Of a DNA stretch of 64,000 nt, positions 38,552 to 49,468 are shown in pieces (the first letter of the stretch is position 1; every line of letters starts with the position of its first letter). The translations under genes and the position numbers were made by a program. Under the pieces are notes generated by a model. That model searched no databases. It was not told the DNA's origin and worked only from the letters and a program-made list of their open reading frames with translations. This stretch comes from Kappaphycus alvarezii (Eukaryota > Rhodophyta > Florideophyceae > Gigartinales > Solieriaceae): contig NADL03000638.1 of assembly GCA_002205965.3 (NCBI GenBank), forward strand, positions 558,001 to 622,000, read 5' to 3'.

Positions 38552-38625
38552 CTGTCCTGATTCGAAACAGCTTGACAAGACATGCCTGGCATGCCATCGT
38601 TGCGGATGCAGTGACACCAGAACGG

Positions 38626-38821
38626 ACTGTACTGTACTGTATTACAGTATGTTTGCACGTGCTTCGTCGGGTGATTGGTGGTTGCTGGTAACGCCGAGAA
38701 GGTACTGTACTGTTCACGCAGCATTACAGGACTGCCTTGAAGATTTTCCCGATTCTTTCTGTAATGAACATACAGTATGTCAATAGGATTCTACTTTACT
38801 GTACTGTACATAAAGTTTAGA
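38626..38821. repeat. (TGTAC)n clusters after the transposase fragment
   Basis: Three clusters (about 38.63, 38.70 and 38.80 kb) of GTAC/CTGTAC repeats lie within 200 bases, directly downstream of the truncation point of the transposase fragment. Confidence 0.75.
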
Positions 38822-40355
38822 CATGGACAACGCGCAAATGTGTGTTGTCAAATGTGTGGGCGACGCGTCTTGCGTTCCACACCAACGATGAGTTTGTGGA
38901 AGCTGTATTTTTTTCAGATTCCTCCGTTCAACCGGCGGGCTCATCAAATACATCTCCGCTCGGCAAACCTGACGTCATGCAGGCTGACTTTATGTGTCGC
39001 GCCATCTACATGCAAACACCTCTGTCCCATTCAAAATACCCAGCCTCTCCTCTTGCCTTGCCTCTTACATTCACTCGTCTGCTACCTCTACCCTCAGTTA
39101 ACCGCCTCCATCGTATTGGCTATGCTACGCCAACCGGATCCTCCGCCTCGACGCTTTTCCCCTCACCAGGCAAATTTTGACCCTTTCTGGTTTTATTGTT
39201 CTCCTGTCCTCTTTTCTGCTTGCTTGTCCCTCACACGCACGCATTCACCCTCCCCAATTCCACTTCCCAATGCCAAGCCTCATGAAAAAATAAAAGCACT
39301 CACATGTTTTCGGTATCATTTTCGCTCCGCTTTAACCCCATTGCAGCAATTCTCCACCATCAACTGCACCGTCGAACCGCCTCATAACCCGTTGCGCCAC
39401 AAATTCAGAAGCAATGAAATGCATTCATTCATGACAATGCCAGCATTGTTGGCATAACAACTATAGAAAACAACCTCCACCTTTTAAACTGTCTACGCAC
39501 CACACTCAAATCAAGGTGAAAAAAATCATGCGAGATTCTCCCATATTTACCGTATCCCGACAGACATCCCATGCGCAAGAACCGTGGCTAAACATCAACC
39601 TGTCGGAATTAATGGAGAGGAACAAAACTTCCATTCATGACACCGCCAGATCATCTCTTGGGCGTCACATCAAAAAAGTAGTCATATGCTCCCCTGCACC
39701 TACTCCCAAGGTCTGCATCATCATGACGTTATTTCGAGTGAGCCTTTTGAATGCCGGTGTTGAGGTGCTTGCCTGGAACCCGTTTTTTCCTTCCTTACGC
39801 CCGACGTATGTTAATTAACGGCGGTCCATAACGCTTCTTCCCAATCGCGCCAACCGCGTTCAAACTAGTCACTACATGCACTTGCATCCCGACCAGCTCT
39901 CACCAGCCGAACCCCTCCCGACTCGGTGCTCAGAATCTCAGTGCCGCACTTGCGCGTCCTCACTCGTGTCACGATCTCAGGCTGCACGCTTTGTACTGTA
40001 CTGTTGCATTCAATCCCCATGTTGACGCACTCACCTCACTAATCAACCACTGGTCAAGCATTTTCTTACCCGCTTACAAGCCTACCCATTACTACCGCGT
40101 GTACAACCTCCATGCTTCCGTTCGTCGTTTCTTGCTTGCTTTACACGCTCTGTTACACTGACTCAAACCACTGGCGCTTTTCACCATCATCTCACTCTAC
40201 GCACTAAACCTATGCAATCCTACCCATCCAGGAGAACAAAACAAACTTCCTTCAACCCACCTCTGCAAAGTGTCAGGCAACGCAACAAAAAGACAAAACA
40301 TTATATGGTAACAAACAAACAAACACAAACACGTACACAAACACGTTCCACGAGC
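38822..40355 (+). other. Unassigned C-rich stretch with discontinuous open frames
   Basis: Plus-strand open frames at 38777-39457, 39516-39818 and around 39.84-40.19 kb (for example VDALTSLINHWSSIFLPAYKP, then LHASVRRFLLALHAL) look partly coding but share no frame and no known motif. They may be remains of a host gene or an element. A GTACTGTACTG copy lies near 40.0 kb. The last 200 bases before the kinase stop are A/C-rich and are probably its 3' UTR. Confidence 0.3.
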
Positions 40356-42158
40356 TCAAACCTCCAATCTACCCATAGAAAACTCCCCGAATCCGTCCGC
40401 ACTCAAACTATTCGCTCCATACACAGCCATTCCTACCGGCGCGGCTGGAGCCATCGGCACTGCTCCAAACTCTCCATCCTCTAGATCATCCGTCCTTAGC
40501 ACATCCCCTTTCATATCTCGGCTACAATTTGGCACCCTAGCCCTCCCTCTCGTCGAGAATTGCGCAAGCTGTAAGCTCAATGGTTCCGTGGCAGCATCGT
40601 ACTGCATCCGCCGCCTCTCCCGCGCATCACCCACTGCCTGATTGGGCATGGAACTGGCTGTCACATCACTCTCATCTACCAACCACCTGTGCTCTAACGC
40701 TTGTGACGCAGTAAGTCGCGATGCCGGGCTGGGATCCAGCAATCCTCTCACGAGTGCTTTCGCATCCCCGGATATCCCCTTCCACTCTTTGTCCGGGAAC
40801 TTCACGCCCGCTCTCAATCTCCTCATGAACTTTTCGTCCGTATCTCCATAAAATGGAAACTTTCCAGCTAGCATCACATATAGCACGACTCCGCACGCCC
40901 ACAAATCCACTGGCTTGGAGTATGCAACATTATTTGCAATTTCCGGGGCGAGATAGTACGCTGTGCCACATTGCGAACGCATCACTCGATCTGACCCATC
41001 GTCGGAGCGTCCGACAAACTTGGACAGTCCGAAGTCCGTCAATTTCACCCTTAACGGCCAACTCTGGTTCACACACAGAATATTCTCCGGTTTCACATCC
41101 CTATGCACGATACCACGGGAATGTAAGTACTGCACTGCTTGCAAAACCTCACGGATCACTTGCTTTGAATTTTTCTCGGACAAGTGATCATTTTCTGTGA
41201 TCATATCCAGCAGTTCACCTCCCGCCAAATACTCCATCACCACATACGTCTCCCTAGCCGAGTCAAAGATATCGTAAATCTGCACTACGTTTTGATGATT
41301 TAGCATCCCCAAGACCGCGAGCTCGCGATCAATCAGCTTTGCATGCTCCGTATTGGACCTCTCCAGTACTTTCACGGCGCACAGCTCGTTCCTCAGCTTA
41401 TCTCTAGCAAGGAACACCTCAGAATAAGCACCTCTTCCAATCAGCTTTCCAAAATCGTAAAAGTCCGTCACACTTCCCGACACCGCCTGCAATGCCTTAA
41501 TCCACTTTTCATGAAGCTCATCCGTCGGTGCATAAAAGCTCGAAAAAGTCTTATTCATCTTGAAAACAATTTGCCGTTCCTGACCAGACGAGACCTTACT
41601 TCCCCTGACATTAACCATCCATGTTGGCTTGGAAGTCTCGCTGCGCGCGTTGCTCAGGATACTGCCATTCAATTCAAAAAAGCGGTCAATCCTCGAACCC
41701 AAACGCCTGCCCTTCTTCGACAACCACCCTGACACGCGTACATTAGAGTTAGAATATCTTAGCGGTGGTGCATCGGTAGAATTGACACTGTTCGACATGC
41801 CATCCTGAAAATTGGCTGCACGAGCCCCAAAAACTTCCCTCCTTCGACGCCCCCATTTGAAGACATCTTCGTCAGGACGGCGGGGAATATGAGAGTGCGG
41901 GTCTGCGGCACGTCGGGCTGCGGAACCGGCCAAAATTCCTTTCAGACCCATGGAGAGACCGATACGAGAACGGGACCCATCGATGGGTGGATGACGGTGT
42001 TCTTCACGATCACGTTGCTTGTTACTGTGATTCTTCTCGACGGGATCTGGGTCATGGGCGTGCACCGGTGAGTAGTTAGGGTTGTGATGATGGTTTTGCG
42101 AGTGGTTGAGGGCGGCGTTGCTACGACGGTTGAACAACTGAGTTTTGCCGCGTCGCAT
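40356..42158 (-). CDS. PH-domain Ser/Thr protein kinase, CaMK-like
   Basis: A single uninterrupted 600-codon ORF starting at a true ATG (42158), with no sign of introns. Residues 1-140 are basic and His/Asn-rich, without a domain. A pleckstrin-homology-like domain spans about 142-228 (VSGWLSKKGRRLGSRIDRFF to HEKWIKALQAV). The kinase domain spans about 233-494: Gly loop GRGAYSEVFLA (241-251), Lys263 in AVKVLE, Glu279, HRDVKPEN (352-359), DFGLSK (375-380), CGTAYYLAPE (397-406), DLWACGVVLYVMLAG (418-432) and the closing Arg of SRLTASQALEHRWL. All catalytic residues are present, so it should be active. Activation-loop and subdomain style is CaMK-group. The PH part suggests recruitment to phosphoinositide membranes. 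The C-terminal 100 residues are low-complexity. Substrates are unknown. Possible relatives are PKD-like or protist PH kinases. Confidence 0.9.
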   Translation of the reverse strand: MRRGKTQLFNRRSNAALNHSQNHHHNPNYSPVHAHDPDPVEKNHSNKQRDREEHRHPPIDGSRSRIGLSMGLKGILAGSAARRAADPHSHIPRRPDEDVFKWGRRRREVFGARAANFQDGMSNSVNSTDAPPLRYSNSNVRVSGWLSKKGRRLGSRIDRFFELNGSILSNARSETSKPTWMVNVRGSKVSSGQERQIVFKMNKTFSSFYAPTDELHEKWIKALQAVSGSVTDFYDFGKLIGRGAYSEVFLARDKLRNELCAVKVLERSNTEHAKLIDRELAVLGMLNHQNVVQIYDIFDSARETYVVMEYLAGGELLDMITENDHLSEKNSKQVIREVLQAVQYLHSRGIVHRDVKPENILCVNQSWPLRVKLTDFGLSKFVGRSDDGSDRVMRSQCGTAYYLAPEIANNVAYSKPVDLWACGVVLYVMLAGKFPFYGDTDEKFMRRLRAGVKFPDKEWKGISGDAKALVRGLLDPSPASRLTASQALEHRWLVDESDVTASSMPNQAVGDARERRRMQYDAATEPLSLQLAQFSTRGRARVPNCSRDMKGDVLRTDDLEDGEFGAVPMAPAAPVGMAVYGANSLSADGFGEFSMGRLEV

Positions 42159-43010
42159 GGCGATAAGTTGTGGGGACGAGGTAACCGATTGGACGTCCTA
42201 GTGGGAAAGAATGAAGACGGAATAAAGAGGTACGCAAGGAAGCAAAGAAAATTGGTTAATATTGAGGGAAAATGTAGGGATAGGGAGTTGAGAAAGGTGA
42301 GAGTGGAGTGTTTGACGTTTTAGTGGACGAAATGTGAGCTGCAGAAGAGTGGGCAGGAGGGAGGGGGCGTTGGTGCGAAAGGAAGGGTGTTGAGCGGAAC
42401 AGGGAACGGGGGAGTGTGGTGGAGAGTGGGGACTGCGAGACCAGGGTGGAAGGCGATTGGAGGGGTTTGAGGTGGAAGTTGCGAGAGAAAATGGGGACGG
42501 GGAAAGGTTGTTCAAAGGCGGGCGGAGATGAAAGCGAGGAATGAATATTGAATATTAATATTATGTGTAAGGATGGATGTGGTGAGATATGCGGCGAATG
42601 GGGAGGTGTAGCGAGAGGTGCTAGAAAGGTTGAAAAGCGTTAGGGCGGCGGGTTGAGGAAAGGGAGTACGGTTGAAGTTTTAAGTGTAGTGTGGTGTAGG
42701 TAGGGGCAGAGGTGGCGTGTGCGAACGAGATGGTTGGACGGGGACAGGGGAGGCAGGAACGAAGGAGAAATGAGGACTTATTTGGTGAGTAGCGACAAAG
42801 GGGCTATGCCAATATGGTGGTTGTGCGGGGGTGGATATGGAAGCGGGTGGGCGGGGGGAATGGATGAGGGTCAGTGATGTCAAAGGAGATAGATAAAAGG
42901 CGGGCGTTGGTGGGTATCACAAGATTTGTTCTGATGTAGATTGGTACCGAAGAAATGTGGTAGGGGGTGAGGCAAAGTTGGACGCGGGTGGGCAGAGGGC
43001 ACAACAGGGG
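42159..43010. other. Purine-biased tract upstream of the kinase
   Basis: From about 42.33 to 43.01 kb the plus strand is strongly G+A rich, so the kinase's sense strand is C+T rich. It probably covers the 5' UTR and core promoter. The open frames seen here come from this bias and look non-coding. No TATA box was picked out. Confidence 0.5.
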
Positions 43011-43141
43011 GTTTACGCTTGGTGATCAAACTACTGTATTATCAAGGCCTGGCCGCACTGAAAAGAAAAGCCCATCATTGTGCCCGTGCCGCAGGGCTAT
43101 GGAACCAAATTTTGCGTCTCGCGCCCTTTTCAGCACACATT

Positions 43142-43153
43142 CCCCCCCCCCCC
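43142..43153. repeat. 12-base poly-C run
   Basis: An unbroken C run followed by A and five more C, then a C/T/A-rich stretch. Simple repeat. Confidence 0.9.
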
Positions 43154-44100
43154 ACCCCCTCATCTATACTACTTACTACCGTGCTGTTTACTGTACTGAA
43201 CCGCCTACAAATCCCGTCCCCTCACCTATCCAGTATAGTTACATTTCTCAATCACCGTAAGCATTTCATTACCCTTACTTACTTAAATTATAAAATATTT
43301 CTAATGGAAAAATTCTATCATGCTTTCTGGCCCCACAAAGTTTGTATTTGTTGAATATTTTTTAAACAATCTATCCCAACCCGGTTATGATATATTATCC
43401 TTCGCAGCGGCAAAATTGTGTCAGTTAATTTTTTAAACTTCTTTTGTTCTCACAATATTGAAGCAATTATCAGCGAATTCATTAACGCTTACATTAATAT
43501 TCAAAAACATTACCAAATCGAGTAGTATTGTGCAGAGTATTTTTATATAATATAATGCATAGCACTGCATACTTCCTACATGCAGTATATTACCCGTCAA
43601 AGCGACTTACGACTCCTTTGCCACACACTCACCTGCCCTACTGTAGAAAGGTCCCAGGACCACTGGTAATGGTGGTCCATCACAACAATGGCAGCTATGG
43701 CCTAATCCATTTGCAACGCACCATTTTCAACCCCAAATCGAATCCCTCCCCTCGGAGCTGTCGAATAAGGACCTCCTCCAACATGACCAGCCATTTTTCT
43801 AGCACATTTTCGAACTCATTTCTTTTGTACCAATAACTACGCTCCAAGTGGTTCTTATTTCAGGATTTAATTTGAAATTTCATTTTTGAATGGAGTCTGA
43901 CTCAACCCTAGGCATAACTGAAACACAGAACAGTCCGTCTCCAACGGAACAGGTGGGGGCCAAATATCTTTCAATTTCAACTGACTCTTTTAAGTTTCAC
44001 AAACCTGCAACAAGTCACTAATGCAGAGCCAAGGGCCCCTACCAGAGACACTCTCGCTCAAAAGTTCCTCTAAAAATGTTTTTGACACTGAGAATTTCCA
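43154..44100. other. Intergenic, nothing recognised
   Basis: AT-rich from 43.26 to 43.56 kb, then mixed. No open frame with a motif. Confidence 0.4.
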
Positions 44101-44105
44101 AATGG

Positions 44106-44540
44106 TACAGTGTACTGTACAGTTCTCTCCAATGAGAGCTGCGTATGGTAATACAAAATTTATCGTGTATCACTTTGTTTTATTCATTAGTATCACTTTG
44201 TTTTATTCATTAATAAATATAAACAACTCAAAAGTGGGTGTAAAAAATAAACCCGCAGATTCCTTTTTTGAAGGGCTGCCCCTGGAAGAGTACCTTTCGA
44301 ACTCACAAAAAAACCGCCCTGTCCTTTATCTGAAATGCCTAACCTAGTGTACCATGGTGTCATACAATCCACTACTGTACATGTACTGCATTGTACAGTT
44401 AAGCACGCAAGACACAACACCCTTTCGGAAACCTCTCGCCGCTGTTGTACACGGCTGTGTACGACTGAAGTTCAGTACAGTTTGTACAGTACTGTAGTGT
44501 ACCGTAGAGAACCAATTTTGCGCTTAAAATACTGTACCAG
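44106..44540. repeat. Dense GTAC-motif region
   Basis: Clusters near 44.11, 44.38-44.40, 44.47-44.51 and 44.53 kb contain overlapping copies of TACTGTA, TGTACAG and GTACTG in both orientations. Confidence 0.75.
44167..44212. repeat. Exact 23-bp tandem duplication
   Basis: Bases 44167-44189 are repeated without change at 44190-44212 (unit begins GTATCACTTTG). A recent slippage or end-joining duplication, or an assembly artefact. Confidence 0.9.
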
Positions 44541-46010
44541 TGTCACTGCACTGCAATGCTAGTGTACACTGCTGTGCAGCAATCGTTGGAAAAGACCAAG
44601 TCACCCTTCACATCTTCAGTTTGGCGCACTTTCTTCTGCAGTTCCCGCAAAGTGTTCCTGGTCCCCACCCCGAACTCCTGCCAAACCAGACGAAACAAGC
44701 ACACCCTATTCTGACGTTTTCCTTACACTGTCACTTGTAAAAAACTGCCATGCAAAATGACACTCCCGCCCACATCAAGGTACTAGCAAGTCTCGCATGC
44801 CCAGCAAAGCGCTTGCTCGCCAGCAAATTATACAGTACGCTTTCCAATTGCCCTCCAAACGGCCAAAACGCCGTCAACCTACAATACCCCTCACCTTACC
44901 ACTGCACTGCATTGTGCCACCCTCCAGTCGCCCTTTGCCCTGCGTCCACAGGCAATCCCGCGTCTCCGCGTCCGTACCGCCCATCCCAAATCTACGAATC
45001 CGCGCCATCAATCGCTCGTGTAAAGCATCTCCCCTGTGGTTTACGAAAGGCAATCAAGTCTTCATAAATGATGCCGTCTACGTAGACTGCCACTTGTCTT
45101 GACAGCCCATTGTTGCTTCCCCACCCGTTCCGACAATGGCTGCGCAACACGTTTCAGGATGCAGCTGTTCTGTACCGCACTGCACCTTATCAGTATTGTG
45201 CAGTGTACTGGCCAAGTACTGTACTGTGCATTACTGTGCTGTACTACGGTACAGTGTGTCCAACAAAGTGCCGCACAAACCTTCCGTAGAGAAATACCCT
45301 CGTTTCTGTTCTGACCACTTGTTGCTCCGCTCTCGTATGACAACCGCGATGTATAGTATTTCTTTCCCTACGGGTTTATACCGTGAGATATGTCCTCCGG
45401 TTGAGAGGATCCAAACAACAAAGGAATTTTTTCTTTGAAATTTCAACCAATGAATATTTTGCACCAATTTCAGCTTACCTACACCCACATACAGTACTGT
45501 TCAACTAAACTAGCCGTGCCCTCCGTTTTGAAACAAGTGAGTTTTTACGTATTTTTTTCAAAAGAAAGAAAACATCTAGGTGATACTGAGTTGAGCAACT
45601 ATACAGTATAGCAAAGGTAACATGAATTATTTCAATAGATTCACCATCTTTGTAACGTTGCGAATGTAAACAAGGTCATCATTTGAAACTGACAAGGACA
45701 TTATTATCCTACAGTATGTTGCTCTAGCTGCCGACTGCTTGCAATCCTGACGTTCTATGCTGTAAACTGGACTGTACTCCGTTCAAATCCGCCTCGGCAT
45801 ACGTGGATTAGGATCACCTGTAATGTGCCGTGGTAGCCTACCGGAACAAAGAGAAGTGACTTGGCGCAAATTAAGTGGTTACTTGGCTACTACTGTGCTG
45901 TAGTACAGTAATGCTTAGCTACATGTACCGTGGGTGGTTGGAGGTACGGCATTTACAGTACTCTAGTACTGTACTGTACTGTACAAAAGGCGCTTTGAGT
46001 ACTCTGACCA
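44541..46010. repeat. Intergenic DNA with scattered GTAC motifs
   Basis: No gene recognised. Motif clusters occur near 45.20-45.26, 45.49 and 45.89-45.98 kb, the last reading GTACTGTACTGTACTGTAC. Open frames of about 100 codons on both strands have no known motif and include the repeat itself. Confidence 0.6.
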
Positions 46011-46055
46011 CATCTTCCATACATTAAAATAACCCAAGAATTCCCCCTTTCAGCA
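46011..46055. mobile_element. Short repeat shared with the Copia fossil
   Basis: About 45 bases (CATCTTCCAT..ATTAAAATAACCCA..AATTCCCC) match 16011-16056 inside the Copia fossil with only a few differences. In minus-strand translation the 16-kb copy reads EWGILGYF. This is probably a tiny Copia-derived remnant. Confidence 0.5.
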
Positions 46056-47600
46056 CTCTGTAATGTTGCAATACTCCGGCAATTTCCTAGGTCTACGGCG
46101 GTGTACACGGTCGCATGCAATCCGCTGTTCTCTTGAGATCACTAGGCTACGAGTCTTTGTGCGGGCGACAGTCTGCCGTCGGATCTAGTCCACACTGACC
46201 ATCATTTTCCCACACTTCTTCTGTCCCCCACCGCTGCGAGAAATACCACAAGACTGCACTTCTTGGCTATTTTGTGGATATTATTGCTAACCTCTTGCAC
46301 TCTTTGCAACATGACTGGCTTTTGCTTGTCGCTAACCCTCCTAAACTTGCCAAAAGATTATTCAAACTTCCAACGCTCTCTCTGCCTTTCGCATGTTATA
46401 TTTTTGGAATGAAAATCTACAACATGATTGGGCAGAAGCTCGAGTGCTGTACAGTACAGCACGTTCTTGTTTACAACCCGGTTCTCTTTTCTGTTTTGTT
46501 CCGTTCTGGTCCTACTGTGCTACTGTACTGTGCTGTACCGTACCGTACAGTATACACGACCTGCTACACTACAGTACCTACTACTGTAGAGTATTTGTAC
46601 AATGGCTCGGTATCCTCCCTTTAGTTGATAAAAACGTTACTTGTTGTCAAGAATGGAAGGCCGAAACCATTTGATGCGGTGAACGTTTATTTGAGTTGCG
46701 GTACTGTATCATGTACTTGGTACAGTACACGCTGTAGTACAGTACTTGTGCTCAGTGTAGAACAGATCATCTTTTTTCTTTGATCTTACTGTAGCATTAT
46801 CGAGAGATCAAAGACCACTTACGAGGTCACTAGGGTACTGTACACTTGTTGAGAAAATAAAATATTTTCCAATCAAATAAAATTTCATAAACTTTCAAAA
46901 GAGTTTCTCTTGTGTCCACAAGAGTTGCAGAAGTCAAAAAGTTACTGTAATGCCACCTTTCCGCCAAAATTGCAATAAATCCCAATCAAAACAATCATCC
47001 ATCATCGATACTATACCTAATTGATTAGATTAGATTTAAATAATTCCAATCAAATTAGCTATTCAATAACTTTTCAAGTCTTACCAGTTTATTGATATGT
47101 TTTGTACCATGCAGTACAAAATTCCAGCCGTTGATCAACTATCCAACCACTGCCATAGTCCTGTTGACTGGCCTCAGTTTTTACCGTCCTGTACTGCACT
47201 GCGCTGTGCTGTACTTGCAAGATCCACGCCACTTGATCTAAGTCGAAGCCTCTCGAGTACTGTGTGTCGTGTTTTCCCACTTCTACTGGCTGCTGTTGTA
47301 AGACCGTACAATCAGCCTTAGTATCAACGGCAAAGATAGGGAGGATAGAGGAATAAAATTTTACTGTGCCAGGCGAGAAGGGCCGACGCTGTGGCGTGCG
47401 CAGAGCTACGGATTCTGCGGAATCAGACGTAGCGAAAAATTCTCGAATATGGTCCCCTCTTTCTTTTCTTCTTTCACGTCGGCCTGGGAGGAGCTGAGCT
47501 CGTATATATTTGTACATGCAAAGGTGTGCAAGACTGCGTTTGAAACGTATTGTGACTAATACATTACAGTGTAATTGACATTGTGGCGCTATACCGGAAG
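46056..47600. repeat. Intergenic DNA with GTAC clusters
   Basis: Clusters near 46.45, 46.52-46.59, 46.69-46.75, 46.84 and 47.19-47.21 kb. An AT-rich block at 46.85-47.09 kb separates two of them. The 186-codon minus-strand frame at 47089-47649 runs through the repeat and has no recognisable domain, so it is not called as a gene. Confidence 0.6.
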
Positions 47601-49428
47601 TTTTTGAAATTACTGCGCCAGAGCCACAATTCAACTCATGCGACTCCACTCTCTGTCCTGAGAAGCGTTACCGAGCAACCAAGCAAGTCCACCATTCACG
47701 TCTGCCCTACCCTCCTCAGTCTCTCTTCTCTTCCCCAAGATTACCCACACCGGATGTTCCAGGAAACACCACTCTGTCTCTCCTGCAGACCAATTGCAAA
47801 GAAAGAAAGAGAACACGCACCCACCCAGCCGCACCATGTTTTTGTCAGCAACTGCTCTATACATATGTACATGTACGTATCGAGAGGCTTCTATCGCCTG
47901 GCCCCTTTGATTCTCGTAACATGCTCTTTTTCCGACCGTACTCATTCTTCCTCAACTTGCACGGCAGAGAATTCCCTTCACGCCGCTCTACTCGCGATAG
48001 AATAAATCTTCACAAAATTCTTAGACCCAAGATACTCATTGAAGTAAAGTTTCTCTCAACTCTTGTATTCTCAAAAATCAAAAACGCAATTCATACTCTA
48101 GGATAAATCCGGCTCCTTCACTGCACAAATTATCCACCCTCATACACATCGAATCCAGAAAAGACTCCTTCCATGTTTCCCAACAACACCCTGTTCTATT
48201 CTTACCCCACTCCGGAGTCCATTTCCACTTCACCCACTTCCTTCCCTGCTCCGCTTCCCTTCCCCACGTCATTCCGCCTAAATTGCCCTATACTTTGATA
48301 CCCTTCCAATTCCAACCCATCAATTTCAATGACAAACATACTGGAATGATAAAAATTAAATTAGTGCCACTCAACATCCCTTCTCGTCATGTCCCACATG
48401 TTGCCACAACTTTGGACATAATAGCCAGAGTTTTCTCCCCAGCATCTCATCATCAAAAACAGGAAAAAAAAGAACACGCATTTAATGACCAAACCGACTT
48501 CAAGCTCTTGAGACCAACTAAAATTCATTTTGAATTTCCACCTCCGCAAATAAAAGCAACCTCTCCACCAATGCCACTCAACTTGCCATTTTTCACTCTG
48601 TCCATCATTTCAAATACCACACTACCTCATTCTACCGCACCACTCCGCGTCCTGCCCGCATTTAACATATCAATAAGGAAATGCCGGTCAACCAAATCAA
48701 CAAACAAAGAAACTCTTTTATTACAGGTTCACTAAACCGAGCAGGGTCACTCACGCATCAGGTCATGCGAGAGACAGGGCACGGCGAGCTACGGCATGGG
48801 CCGTGAGCTGGAGAACGAGGTCAGGTTCGACGTATGTTGAGTTGAGGATGCCAAATCTCCTGTCCTCGAACTTACGCTTTCTTCGCGTTCATCTGGAGCT
48901 AGTGAACATTCCCAGTACTGATGCTATTGGAGGTGAGGATACGCTAGCCTCGACTGTGGAATATGCGTGTCGCCCTCATACGATAGGTCTTCCTTCCTCA
49001 ATTCAACTCAACTTACTAGCTCAATCATCCTCCCACTTACATAAACAGAGGGCCAATTTTTTTGTTTTCTGGAATTTTATACTGAATGCATTAAACTTCT
49101 TTCTTTTTTCATGCGAATGATTCGAATTCATTATTCCCCACACATTGCAACGTAGATTTGAGACTGTAGAATCATGTAAGGACTGGTAGGGCCCCCGATA
49201 TATCTCTTGAGTGATGTACTGTAAAGACGACTTCCTTGGCTTTTTAGTAGTTTGTAGTACTGTCCTACATTGTGGTCCGTTTTCAACGTTTTCCTCCTCC
49301 CTGAGCGCTGGGAACTACTACCCGGGGTAACATTAGGAGCCCTCACTATTTATCCTCTGTGCGGCTAATACAAACTCCTTAGATATTGTTAAAACGTTCA
49401 CATGCCAATGCTACCTGTAGTTGCCAAG
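47601..49428. other. Unassigned, low-G plus strand
   Basis: Plus strand poor in G and rich in C/T/A between 47.63 and 48.73 kb. This keeps a 150-codon frame open at 48283-48735 without any known motif. Could be a UTR or a fast-evolving gene. Confidence 0.3.
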
Positions 49429-49468
49429 TACTGTAACGGTGCAATGGCTACTGTAACGGTGCAATGGC
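49429..49468. repeat. Exact 20-bp tandem duplication
   Basis: A 20-base unit beginning TACTGTAACGG occurs twice head to tail. Each copy starts with a half GTAC-type motif. Confidence 0.9.

Noticed and set aside
42198-43004. Pro/Ser/His-rich minus-strand open frames upstream of the kinase
   Set aside because: Strand bias keeps these frames open; no motif and no favoured start.
43142-43160. Poly-C run as telomeric repeat
   Set aside because: A single homopolymer with no repeating unit.
45770-45800. GTTCAAATCC string as a tRNA T-arm
   Set aside because: The flanking five bases do not pair and no matching acceptor or anticodon arms were found.
44106-47210. GTAC arrays as a CRISPR array or as LTR ends
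   Set aside because: No regular repeat-spacer spacing, no unique spacers and no paired long direct repeats.
47089-47649. 186-codon minus-strand ORF
   Set aside because: It translates GTAC-type repeat, lacks a recognisable domain and no feature supports its start.
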